DNA from: CAVVFX01 sp963747535
GTDB lineage: Bacteria > Acidobacteriota > Terriglobia > Bryobacterales > Bryobacteraceae
Length of the DNA stretch: 64,000 nt
Direction: 5' to 3'
Assembly: GCA_963747535.1 (NCBI GenBank)
Contig: CAVVFX010000008.1
Coordinates: 186,001-250,000 of the forward strand
In this document: piece after piece, positions 45,146-53,925 of the stretch
Layout of the letters: every line of letters starts with the position of its first letter
Numbering within the stretch: the first letter of the stretch is position 1
The notes under the pieces: generated by a model
Databases searched by the model: none
Seen by the model: the letters and a program-made list of their open reading frames with translations, nothing else
Told to the model about the DNA's origin: nothing
Program-made: the position numbers and the translations under genes

Positions 45146-47287
45146 ATGACACTCGCGAATTCGATCACGACCGCCTCCCGCACGAGGGAACCCCACGGTA
45201 AACACCAGCGCTACGGGATCTATATGCCCGCGCTTTGTCTGCTCATGATGAGCGGAGGTATCTGGGCCCAGGACACCCGGCGCGTGATTGAGCCGGTCTT
45301 CCCCCCAACCTGCGCGGTTATCTACGCGCCGCTCCAATCTACATCCGATGGACCAGCAGCCGGACGAACCGCGGACGAGCAGAATAACGAATCGAGCAGC
45401 GAGACTGGAACTCTCCAATTGGATCTGAGTACCTGCCCTGCGGGCCAAGCGGTCGAGTTGGCGTTGCCGGAGGATAGTACGTTTAACGCTTTCCTTATTA
45501 ATCCCATTGCGCTGCCCAAAGGGGTATCGCTCATTATCGACGGCGGCGTAACGGTCTATGGTTCGCGGGATCCCTCGCAATATCAGGACTACAGCGCCAA
45601 AACCAATTCCTCGGGTGCAGTATGCGGCACGATCGGTCCATACACGGGTGACCGGGGATGCCTTCCCTTAATCAGCCTGACAGCCAACAGCGGCATCTAC
45701 GGATTCGGCATCATCGACGGACAGGGAAACAAGACTCTCCTCAGCGGGGCGAATGCCGGAACGACCTGGTGGGATATGTCACTTCAAAAGAAGCACAGCA
45801 ACGATGAGCAAGGCTGCCCGAAAGTCATCAATGCCGGAAGCGCAGCCGCTGAAGCGAGCAACATCGTGCTCTACAAGTTCACGATCCGCAATCCGCCATT
45901 TCATACGGTGGGTTTGGGAGGCAAGGGATTCACGGTATGGGGTGTCAAGATCCAGGCTCCCTGGAGTTTGCCCAATACCGATGGCTTCGACATCCACGGC
46001 ACGAACATGACGTTTTATGACACGACGGTGGCCAACGGAGACCAGGAGATTGCCATTGACGTCAGCAATATACCGACCACCAACATTACCGTCAATCGCT
46101 TTCATGGGTACAGCAAGGGCGGAATCACCATCCTCGCCGGCGGCGACCCGGGATCGCTCCCGATATCCGACCTCCTGTTCGAGAACGTGATGATAACGGG
46201 CGATCTGCCGAGCGTCGTCGGTACGACTGTAAATGGCGTTCCGGAATCCACCTTGATGAAAACCTACGGGCTGCAGAGTTACGCACAGGCCCTGCCCAAC
46301 GCGACCAATGAGCTGAAGGCTCTGCAGATCACCACCAACATCTCGGCAACATCCCAATCGAAACCCGGGAATATCATCACCAACGTAACCTACAAGTCCG
46401 TGTGTATCCAGGACATCGCGAAGCCGATCAACATCACTCCGATTTATCCGTTCACATCAAACGCGAATCTGCCCACGCTACAGGGCATCACCTTCCAGGA
46501 TGTTCACGTTCTCGCACCTACATCCCAGTTTCCGGCCATGAACCTCGGAATTCCGGTTTCTCCCGCAGTTCCCGGCATGTACCAGGTTTTCCTCAAAGCT
46601 TTCCCACCGGCTTACATGAATGGCATCACCTTGGACAACGTGGTGTTTGATGACATCCAGCCCAACCAAAGCTCTTTGGGGCAGATTACGGCGCAGGGCA
46701 ATATCGCCACCACGCAAACCAACGTCTATCCCGCTCTGTTCAACCAGCTGAATACGAATGGCCCGCAAATGACCAACGTCGGGAATACACAGATGAATCT
46801 CGACGCCAACCAATATGACGTCATCACGTCGATGAGCTCCCAATCATTGGCGTACCAGTGCTCTTCCCAACGACCGCCGTTTACGGTCGGGGAGCTATAC
46901 GTTTCGACCGGCAGTCCCGCGACCGGCAGTTCAACCAACCTGCAGCAGGTGCAGATCGACGGGGCAGGCTCCATCACGCTGAACGCGGTGGTGCAGCCGG
47001 TCATGTCTCAGACCACGTTTTTTAACCCAAAAGGCTACGGCGCCAAACCGGGATTGCTGGCCGTTGGCTCGCCGGCGCTCACCAACCCGATCGTGTTCTA
47101 TGAGGACGAGAGACCGATCGGCACCGCCAACCTGTCAGCGAACGGAACACTGGCCAGCCTGGTGGTAGATAACATTCAGCCAGGCACGCACACCTTTGCC
47201 GCGCGATATTCGGCCGACTCCTACTACGACACTCTGGACTTCGGCTCAGTCATCGTTCACGCGCGCTGGCCCTTTGAATCCCGCTAA
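45146..47287 (+). CDS. GH28-like exported polysaccharide hydrolase with C-terminal Ig-like domain
   Basis: 713 residues. Signal-type helix (MPALCLLMMSGGIWAQ). Residues about 110-430 form a right-handed beta-helix with glycoside hydrolase family 28 features: IYGFGIIDGQG, PFHTVGLGGKGFTVWGVKIQ, the NTDG motif (277-280, PNTDGFDIHG), and NGDQEIAIDV where the catalytic pair is normally DD (Gln300 replaces the second Asp). A Big3-like Ig domain lies near the end (NLSANGTLASLVVDNIQPGT). Substrate would be a pectin-like polymer, but the altered motif leaves activity uncertain. Ribosome site GAAGGAG. Followed by a sialidase-like propeller gene in the same operon. Confidence 0.75.
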   Translation: MTLANSITTASRTREPHGKHQRYGIYMPALCLLMMSGGIWAQDTRRVIEPVFPPTCAVIYAPLQSTSDGPAAGRTADEQNNESSSETGTLQLDLSTCPAGQAVELALPEDSTFNAFLINPIALPKGVSLIIDGGVTVYGSRDPSQYQDYSAKTNSSGAVCGTIGPYTGDRGCLPLISLTANSGIYGFGIIDGQGNKTLLSGANAGTTWWDMSLQKKHSNDEQGCPKVINAGSAAAEASNIVLYKFTIRNPPFHTVGLGGKGFTVWGVKIQAPWSLPNTDGFDIHGTNMTFYDTTVANGDQEIAIDVSNIPTTNITVNRFHGYSKGGITILAGGDPGSLPISDLLFENVMITGDLPSVVGTTVNGVPESTLMKTYGLQSYAQALPNATNELKALQITTNISATSQSKPGNIITNVTYKSVCIQDIAKPINITPIYPFTSNANLPTLQGITFQDVHVLAPTSQFPAMNLGIPVSPAVPGMYQVFLKAFPPAYMNGITLDNVVFDDIQPNQSSLGQITAQGNIATTQTNVYPALFNQLNTNGPQMTNVGNTQMNLDANQYDVITSMSSQSLAYQCSSQRPPFTVGELYVSTGSPATGSSTNLQQVQIDGAGSITLNAVVQPVMSQTTFFNPKGYGAKPGLLAVGSPALTNPIVFYEDERPIGTANLSANGTLASLVVDNIQPGTHTFAARYSADSYYDTLDFGSVIVHARWPFESR

Positions 47288-47327
47288 ATTCCCCAGACCG
47301 CGAATTTTTAAACGAAAGGAAACTCCC

Positions 47328-48458
47328 ATGAAATCACATCTCACTTTCACCTCAATCGTCGTGGCAGCCTGTGCCATGTCCCTCTTTGCGCAGAGCGAAG
47401 GGGCCGGGAGCGGACGCCCGGCCGTCAGCATCATTCCGCTCAGGCAATTCTCATTCAACAAAGATCTCGGCGGCGACATTGGCCGGGCCAGCATTGCATT
47501 CGATCAGGATCGGGTCTATCTATCCACACCGGATGGCGTCGTTCTAGCAGGCAGTTCACTCGCGTCGGACTTCCATCCGGTCTTCGAAACGCTCAACAGC
47601 GATATCGGCAGCATGTCCGTAGACGACCATGTTCTGTACGTGCTCACCAGTCCTGATCAGGCCGTATCGGCGGAACATGCAATGTGGGAATCGAAAGACC
47701 AGGGGCGCTCTTTTATCTCGATCGATGACGGTTTGCAGACATGCCTCGATTCCACGTGCGCTTATATAACCGCTACCCAGTTGTACGCAAAGGGCGGCCT
47801 GCTCTTTTCCAACGCGGGAGGAGGCTTCAATTTATTGGTGTCCAGGGATGAAGGAGTGACATGGATTCCGCTCTCGGGAGAGCTCGAGCCTCAGTCCTGT
47901 TATTCGTCCCCGTTTGCGATCGTGGGCCGCACCGTTCTGCAAGGCGGTGAATGTCCTCTCGATCGGGCCTTTCTTTCGCGTGGAGTCCTGGATCCAAGCA
48001 TGCTTTTTTTCGCTTCCAACTTGACGCCGGTCCAGATGCCCGATCTTAGCAACCGGAAGATCTATGCGATTGCGAGCCAGGCGCGCACGCCGGTGATACT
48101 TGCCGGCGCTGAAGGCGCTCTGTTGCGCAGCGCAGACGAGGGACGAAGCTGGAAACCCGTGATCGAACAGCCAGACGGCAACGACTTGTATCCCTACGTG
48201 CAGAGTCTGCTGTTCTCCTCGCGGCATCCGGGAGTCGCCCTGGCCGCGGGATTCAATAAGGGCCAGCAGTTGCAGCCGTTCCTCACGTTCAGCTCGCACG
48301 ACGGAACCCAATGGAGCGATATTTCCTCTACGCTCGGCAATATCCAGTACGGACTGGTGAGCGATTTGAAAGAAGATGCGTACGGCCGGCTCATCGCGGT
48401 GGTGATCGATGGAAATGCCAAAACCGTGACCATCGATGAAGTACGAATCCTGCGTTAA
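47328..48458 (+). CDS. Exported sialidase/BNR-repeat-like beta-propeller protein
   Basis: A 376-residue protein with signal peptide (FTSIVVAACAMSLFAQ). It shows BNR/VPS10-like Asp-box-type turns (WESKDQGRSFISIDDG, LLVSRDEGVTWIPLSG, LLRSADEGRSWKPVIEQ, FSSHDGTQWSDISSTL), the repeats of sialidase and photosystem-assembly-type propellers. No sialidase catalytic Arg triad could be identified, so a binding or structural role is as likely as hydrolysis. ATG at 47328 with AAAGGAAA 6 nt upstream, 40 bp after GH28, so co-transcribed. Confidence 0.72.
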   Translation: MKSHLTFTSIVVAACAMSLFAQSEGAGSGRPAVSIIPLRQFSFNKDLGGDIGRASIAFDQDRVYLSTPDGVVLAGSSLASDFHPVFETLNSDIGSMSVDDHVLYVLTSPDQAVSAEHAMWESKDQGRSFISIDDGLQTCLDSTCAYITATQLYAKGGLLFSNAGGGFNLLVSRDEGVTWIPLSGELEPQSCYSSPFAIVGRTVLQGGECPLDRAFLSRGVLDPSMLFFASNLTPVQMPDLSNRKIYAIASQARTPVILAGAEGALLRSADEGRSWKPVIEQPDGNDLYPYVQSLLFSSRHPGVALAAGFNKGQQLQPFLTFSSHDGTQWSDISSTLGNIQYGLVSDLKEDAYGRLIAVVIDGNAKTVTIDEVRILR

Positions 48459-48461
48459 ATC

Positions 48462-48898
48462 GTGATGACTCCGCCGGTTCTGATTCCCGGCCTCCTTTGC
48501 GACAGCAGGCTTTGGCATCACCAGATCGATGGTCTCAAGAAGCACGAAAGCTTGTCTGCACCGGCCAGGTTCGCCCTGGCCGGTTTTTCTTTGGGCACCC
48601 AGGTGGCGCTGGAAATATTGCGCCTCGCGAAAGAGCGCGTCTACCGGCTGGCACCTCTGAGCGCGACACGCGGAGGAGTGCCGACAGCCGTGGAGGCCGC
48701 GATCCGGCGAGCGGTAGCGATCGAGGCTGCCTATCCGACCCATTTCGCGGCATCGCGGCTGGAGATCCGGGCTTGCGACAATGCTTCATGGATATGGCGC
48801 GTGCCGTCGGACGCGGTGCCAGGCTACTACCAACTTGCAGAAATTGGCGTACAGTACCTCTTGCTTACCCGCGCGGCTCAGCAATGAGTTCCGAGGCG
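48462..48898 (+). pseudogene. Alpha/beta hydrolase N-terminal part, decayed (right side of inversion)
   Basis: Reads PVLIPGLLCDSRLWHHQIDG, then RFALAGFSLGTQVALEILRL with nucleophile-elbow Ser (GFSLG), then a lid region and LAEIGVQYLLLTRAAQQ and a stop. About 35 residues that normally precede the nucleophile elbow are absent, so the gene was already damaged. Its missing C-terminal His strand is at 39986-40081 on the other strand. It ends where the amidohydrolase 3' half begins. Confidence 0.6.
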
Positions 48899-49549
48899 GG
48901 GCAATATCTCAAGGCGGACGATTCGGTTTTTCTGCCGATTTATGAGATGTTACAGAAAGAAGACCGCACCCTTATCGCACATCTCGCCGAGCCCAACGGT
49001 GCCTGGATGCCGCTCGATGAGCACAACCCCGAACGCGGGTTCTACGGCTCCCATCCGGAATGGCATATGTATGGGCGATCCGATGCACCATCGAAAGAAG
49101 ACATCCTCCGGTCGCGGGATCGTATCGCCGTTAAATATCCCAGGTTGCGCATCGTCGGATGTCATTTGGGGAGTAATGAAGAGGACCTCGATGCCCTGGC
49201 TTCGCGCCTTGACCGGCTTCCCAATTTCGCCGTCGATCTCGCCGCTCGGATACGTTATTTTGCCGCGGGCGACCGCGAGAAAGCCCGCGCATTTCTGATC
49301 AAGTATCAGGACCGGGTCACCTATGGCACCGATTTCACGCTGGCGCCAGGCGTAGACGATCAGCGTGCCTGGACCAGTCTCGCGGCAACACACGATCGCG
49401 ACTGGCAGTATTTTTCGAGCGCAGAGACACTGACCTACAACCGGAGAGAAGTCCAAGGTCTGGGACTGCCTCCGGCTGTGCTCAAGAAAATCTTCCGCGA
49501 GAACGCAGTGCGATGGTTCCCCGGTATCGCTGATTCCGTCAGAAGTTGA
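48884..49549 (+). pseudogene. Amidohydrolase 3' half
   Basis: The amidohydrolase sequence begins at about 48899 (GQYLKADDSVFLPIYEMLQK) and runs to the stop with IAHLAEP, YGSHPEWHMYGRSDAPSKED, LRIVGCHLGSNEEDLDALAS, DRVTYGTDFTLAPG (metal-ligand Asp of the TIM-barrel amidohydrolase-2 family) and FRENAVRWFPG. The open frame has an ATG at 48884 but no signal peptide or first metal site; those are in the 5' half at 40082-40504. It is not expected to be active alone. Confidence 0.75.
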
Positions 49550-49840
49550 ACGGCAAAGAAAGTTGCAGATAGCGCGGCGCACTCAAACATGAAGAAAGTC
49601 CTGTTGCGCCCGTCATAGACCTTGGGCAGGTGAGAGATCCTTCCGGCGCGTCGGAATCCCATTGGCGGATCTGCTCGATTTGGAGCGGCGTCAAACGCTT
49701 CTCGCCGGCGAATTCGCCGAATCCGGTTCCGGCAACCACGGGGGCATGTAGCGGCTTTTGGTGACGTCGGCGATCAGGCGGCCCCGTTTGCGAGCGTCCT
49801 CAATTGGAGCGATGTTTTTCTGAGGTTGTCAACTTCCGTC
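49545..49840 (-). pseudogene. Fused remnants of a cytochrome c-type protein and an Oar-type receptor
   Basis: On the minus strand one frame reads RGRLIADVTKSRYMPPWLPE P and the next frame GFGEFAGEKRLTPLQIEQIR QW, the pattern of planctomycete/acidobacterial heme-region proteins (SRYMPPW..., RRL...QI..I..W). Receptor-like pieces follow: PKVYDGRNRTFFMFE in one frame and SAPRYLQLSLPFNF at the end. Two genes have been deleted into each other. The rest of the 49550-50000 gap is the promoter side of the amidohydrolase. Confidence 0.45.
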
Positions 49841-50000
49841 AGGTCTGTCAATCTCTAAATCGCAAGAAAAAACAACCAATTGACAGACAAACGATGGTTC
49901 GTTAGACTGGAACATCGTTGGCGCAGCGGCGCCCGTTCGAGTCTCTCTTCGAGAAGAGAAAAAACGAACCCGAGATCCGCGAGAGGGGACGGAGCAAGCA

Positions 50001-51185
50001 ATGAATCGCAGAGAATGGATAGCCTGGGCGTCCGCCTCCTTTTTGACCGCCAGAAGGCGAATTCAGGCGCAAGCCGTTAGCCAGGGTGAAAAAGCCGGCC
50101 AGTCACCATCGACGGAGAACCTGACGATCGAACAATATACGCCGAGGAGCATGCTGACGGTGGCCGAGACGCGTGTTGAGCGCGCGCGGTTCCCGGTTAT
50201 CGATTTCCATACCCACATCACATCGAGCGCCCGCACTCAACAGGGTATTCGTATGAACATGAAGCCCGATTTCTGCCTGCAGGTCATGGAGCGGAAGAAC
50301 ATCAAAACGATGATCGACCTGACGGGTGGTTACGGCGCTGGACTGCGGGAAGCGTTGCGACAGTTGCCCCAGGCGCATCCCGGCAAGTTTATCGTTTTCA
50401 CGGAACCGGCATGGGCCAACGCTTCCGATCCGGGCTATGCAAAATTTCAGGCGAGCCAGATTGAAGATGCCCATCAAGCTGGAGCAAAGGGGCTCAAGAT
50501 CCTCAAAACTCTCGGCCTTTTTCTGCGCGAAACGGGCAGCCACAAGCTGGTCCGAATCGACGATCCGAGATTCGACCCGATGTGGGAAGCGGCCGGATCG
50601 TTGAAGATGCCGGTGGCGATTCATATCTCCGATCCGAGAGCGTTCTTTCTGCCGATCGACCGGAATAACGAACGCTGGGAGGAATTGCACGCGCATCCGG
50701 ATTGGTCTTTTTACGGCAAGGATTTCCCGAGCGACCGGGAACTGCAGGAGGCTCGACGTACCGTAATGCGCCGTCATCCCAAGACGCAGTTCGTGTGTTT
50801 GCACGTTGCCGAGGCGGAGGATCTCGCCTATGTCTCGGAATGCCTGGACCAGCACCCGAACATGAATGTAGATATTGCCGCGCGAATCGGCGAACTGGGC
50901 CGGCAGCCGCGCGCCGCGCGCAAGTTCTTCGATCGTTATCAGGACCGGATCGTGTTCGGCACGGATGCCAGCGCCAGCACCTCGACCCCACAACAGACGT
51001 TTGGCGATGCGCTGTACGAAATCTATTACCGGTTTCTCGAAACAGAGGACGAGTACTTCGATTACGCTCCGGCGCCGGTTCCACCCCAAGGGCGCTGGCG
51101 CATTTACGGCGTGGGGCTGCCGGAGAACGTCCTTCGCAAGGTGTACCGCGATAATGCATCCCGGTTATTGGGTATCGCCTCTTGA
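50001..51185 (+). CDS. Exported amidohydrolase (amidohydrolase-2 family), intact
   Basis: A 394-residue TIM-barrel metal-dependent hydrolase. The N-terminus resembles a Tat-like leader (MNRREWIAWASASFLTARRR). Metal and active-site segments: VIDFHTHITSS (first His pair), KGLKILKTLG (barrel Lys), VAIHISDP, FVCLHVAEAED, and IVFGTDASAS (final Asp). It is a paralogue of the split amidohydrolase in this window and spans the break point of that gene without interruption (FLRETGSHKLVRIDDPRFDP). Substrate unknown; relatives act on carboxylated aromatic or lactone-type compounds. Ends with NASRLLGIAS. Confidence 0.82.
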   Translation: MNRREWIAWASASFLTARRRIQAQAVSQGEKAGQSPSTENLTIEQYTPRSMLTVAETRVERARFPVIDFHTHITSSARTQQGIRMNMKPDFCLQVMERKNIKTMIDLTGGYGAGLREALRQLPQAHPGKFIVFTEPAWANASDPGYAKFQASQIEDAHQAGAKGLKILKTLGLFLRETGSHKLVRIDDPRFDPMWEAAGSLKMPVAIHISDPRAFFLPIDRNNERWEELHAHPDWSFYGKDFPSDRELQEARRTVMRRHPKTQFVCLHVAEAEDLAYVSECLDQHPNMNVDIAARIGELGRQPRAARKFFDRYQDRIVFGTDASASTSTPQQTFGDALYEIYYRFLETEDEYFDYAPAPVPPQGRWRIYGVGLPENVLRKVYRDNASRLLGIAS

Positions 51186-51389
51186 AACCGAATCACCTGA
51201 ACCGCGAGGATTGCGTGTTATGGCTCGGTCGCCGGCCGGCTTCGAAGCATGAAAGGTTTGGTGGTTCGCTGCGGAGGGCCCACTCGGTGATCGACGCCAG
51301 CCTGGTCCGTTTGCTGGACGAAGCGTGGCTGCATCGGGAGATTGCCGGCATCAAAGCGAAGGCGTAGCTTACCGCGACTCGGCTTCCAC

Positions 51390-51890
51390 GAAAAGGTGTC
51401 TGGCGAACTGAACCTCCATGCTGGCGACGGGTCCCTTCACGGTGCCCAGATCGCGGCCGTTTTCGTAGTCCCGGATTTTGTCGGTGCGACGATCAAGACC
51501 GCAAATTCCAGGTGATCGGTGCGCCCGCAGTGACCGGCCACTGTGATCGCAGCGCTCGTCAGTTTTTGCGCTCGCAGATCGTCCCGCAGCGTCTCGACCT
51601 TGATCAGGCTATACTCCCATCGCTGGTTCTGCTGGATTCCGTGCACCGCGGGAGGAACTCCGGTGATGATCGTCGTATGTTGATGGTTGGGACTTCACCA
51701 ACCACTCCGTCTGCCCAGGTCCCCTCGCGCGTGAGACGACGCAGAGTGGGAACCTTGCGCTTGTTGCAGCCGCAAACAACCTTGATCGAGTCCGTCTACC
51801 GACACGATCACCAGTCGTTATGCCGCCGTCAGAGGCGACGCTGTGAACAGCAAGACGCAAATCAATCCGATCTGCATTTCACGCAATATC
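51390..51890 (-). pseudogene. Type I phosphodiesterase/alkaline-phosphatase-family remnant
   Basis: Minus-strand pieces in several frames: MQIGLICVLLFTASPLTAA (leader), LVIVSVDGLD, TTIITGVPPAVHGIQQNQRW and YSLIKVETLRDDLRAQKLTS AAITVAGHCG. This is the N-terminal third of alkaline-phosphatase-superfamily phosphodiesterases (VSVDGLD ... TIITGVPPA.HGI). The rest is gone. The 51186-51389 stretch to its left has a short open frame with no recognisable family. Confidence 0.55.
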
Positions 51891-51971
51891 GGCCTTCCTT
51901 TTGCAACGGATAAATGGGAAGGATAACCTATCGAAAGTGTGCGATCATTCATCGCAGCAGTTCGCAATCCC

Positions 51972-52895
51972 ATGCCCCCCAATCCGGCCATCGCGATCTT
52001 CGCGGCACTTGCCTTCTTTCAACCGGGTCCCGCGGCCTTGCGAGGAATCTTTGAGGAGGGACTGGCACGGCGGCGCGCGGAGTACGGTGTGTTCGACGTT
52101 CGTACCGCACAGGCGGCCCGCGATCTGGGCATGTTCCTCGCCCGCCACGGCGAAGAAGCGGACGCCCGCAATATTCTCGACCAGGTAGTGCGGATCGATG
52201 AGAAATTGTTTGGGTCGGCCGATCCTCGCACCCTCGGCGACGTGGCCGAACTCGCCGCCGTCTCCCCAGCGGGTCAAGCCGAAGCGCTTTGGAAGCGCGC
52301 GGCGGAATCGTCGCAGTCCTCCGTCGCGGCCCGAGCTCTGACGCAACTGGGCCGGTTGCACGCGCTCGCGAATGACCGGCCAGGTGCCGCATCGCTCTAT
52401 CGCAGGGCGCTGGCGAAGGAAGAAGAGGCGACTGGCAGGAACAGCGCCGGCGTAGCCCTCAATCTGAACGCACTGGCAAAGGTCGTTGAGGCACCGGAAG
52501 CGGTTGTGCTGCTGGACCGCGCCTTGGCCATCGACCGGCAGATCTTGGGATCGTGGCACGCGGAAACAGCCACCACCGAAGCCAATTTAGCCGGGTTGCT
52601 CGCGGATACACCGCGTAATTCAGAGGCTATCCGGCTTGCATCCGAGGCGCTGGAGGTCTTTCGGCGGACGGTCGGACCCTATCACCCGCGTACCGCTGTG
52701 GCCGCCAGCATTCTGGGGTACGCCTGCGAAGTCAAAGGCGATCGTCCTCAGGCGGAGCGGATGTACCGGCTCGCACTGTCGATCGATGCAAGGGTGTTCG
52801 GCCCGCAAGATCCGCGGACATTGAATGATGCGCGTGTACTGTCGGAATTTCTGAAAACGGAGTCCCCCGCTCATTCACTCAGCGTTCCGCGCTGA
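51972..52895 (+). CDS. Exported TPR protein
   Basis: A 307-residue protein with a short leader (AIAIFAALAFFQPGPAALRG) and about six tetratricopeptide-like helical pairs of the kinesin-light-chain type (LARHGEEADARNILDQVVRI, RPGAASLYRRALAKEEEATG, NSAGVALNLNALAKVVEAPE, NSEAIRLASEALEVFRRTVG, DRPQAERMYRLALSIDARVF). TPRs are protein-binding scaffolds. The ATG at 51972 places the leader at the N-terminus. The 3' end overlaps the 3' end of the convergent cytochrome gene by 17 bp. Confidence 0.72.
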   Translation: MPPNPAIAIFAALAFFQPGPAALRGIFEEGLARRRAEYGVFDVRTAQAARDLGMFLARHGEEADARNILDQVVRIDEKLFGSADPRTLGDVAELAAVSPAGQAEALWKRAAESSQSSVAARALTQLGRLHALANDRPGAASLYRRALAKEEEATGRNSAGVALNLNALAKVVEAPEAVVLLDRALAIDRQILGSWHAETATTEANLAGLLADTPRNSEAIRLASEALEVFRRTVGPYHPRTAVAASILGYACEVKGDRPQAERMYRLALSIDARVFGPQDPRTLNDARVLSEFLKTESPAHSLSVPR

Positions 52896-53763
52896 GCGGC
52901 AACAACGGATCGGACGGCGCGTAAATCGCGATGCGGTGATTCGCGAAGCTCAGGTTCGGTGTCGGCTGAACCCGCGGCATGTGACATTCCGCGCAGGCTC
53001 GCGCGGCTACCGGATGGTTGTGTTTGGCCGCGGCGTGGCACCCCTTGCAGATGCGATCGTAAGCCGCTAAACTTCGCTCAACCTGCGCGTGCGGCGAGTG
53101 GCAGCTAATACAGCTCAGCTTGCCCCGGCTCTGCTGGAAGCAGGCGCTGGCAACCAGCGTCGGAGGTTGGTGACGAACGTTCCACGCGTCGCGAAAATCC
53201 AGAGTTTCATTGGAGCCCAACGGCATGCGGTGGCAGGCGCCACAAAAATCGATGAGCCGGTCCGCGGGCAGTCGTCCCGGGTTTTCCGGATGAAACTGCG
53301 CGGGAGCCCGGGCGTGCGCCGCCGCTGCTCCATGACAGGCTTCGCACTGGACTCCCAATTCGTGAGGCAAGATGGAATCGTCGGCAGCCAAGGTCAAGGG
53401 TCCGGTAGAGTGGCAACTGAAGCAGCGCAAGATGGCGCCGGAAGGATCGAAGATCCGGTAGCTTGTGCCGTCCGACGTCGCGGCTCCCGGCGTCGGCGCC
53501 CAACCACTGAGCTTGCGATACCAGCTCTTTCCTTCCTCCCGATAGTGCCCCGAATCCAATCGCGAGACAAACGTGATGGCTTGATCGCCAGCCCCGAATG
53601 CCCACTCGCCGGGCTGCTTAACTGTTGAGTGAGCCAAGGCGTGTGTGTGGGAGCTTGCCGACTGCGCCTCGAATTCGGGAGCATGACATTTTGAGCAAGC
53701 CTGAGATCCCGCGTAATCCGAGGCTGCGAGCGCGAGAAACAACGGAAAAACGACCGGTGTCAC
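52879..53763 (-). CDS. Seven-heme cytochrome c, exported
   Basis: A 294-residue protein with a short leader (VVFPLFLALAASDYAG). Seven CxxCH heme-binding motifs are visible: CSKCH, CFSCH, CEACH, CGACH, CISCH, CKGCH and CAECH. Spacing and the early CSKCH....F..... context resemble the cytochrome c554/NrfA-related multiheme group often paired with TPR proteins in Acidobacteria and Planctomycetes. It is expected in the periplasm as an electron carrier. GTG start at 53763. It lies tail to tail with the TPR gene. Confidence 0.82.
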   Translation of the reverse strand: MTPVVFPLFLALAASDYAGSQACSKCHAPEFEAQSASSHTHALAHSTVKQPGEWAFGAGDQAITFVSRLDSGHYREEGKSWYRKLSGWAPTPGAATSDGTSYRIFDPSGAILRCFSCHSTGPLTLAADDSILPHELGVQCEACHGAAAAHARAPAQFHPENPGRLPADRLIDFCGACHRMPLGSNETLDFRDAWNVRHQPPTLVASACFQQSRGKLSCISCHSPHAQVERSLAAYDRICKGCHAAAKHNHPVAARACAECHMPRVQPTPNLSFANHRIAIYAPSDPLLPLSAER

Positions 53764-53925
53764 GATTATTAGTGTAAAGCAGGTGCGATTGACACATAGA
53801 TGAAACTTTCAATCTATTGCTTTTCCCTTTGACTCTCGCCAAAAAAAAAGCGATACTCTACTGATCCACGGTTTCCACGACTTGAAATCCGGTTTCGGGT
53901 GACCGAATTCATTGAGGAAATTAAT

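Noticed and set aside
51182..51367. 61-codon open frame after the intact amidohydrolase
   Set aside because: No recognisable family or ribosome site; it overlaps the amidohydrolase stop and is probably chance reading in decayed DNA.
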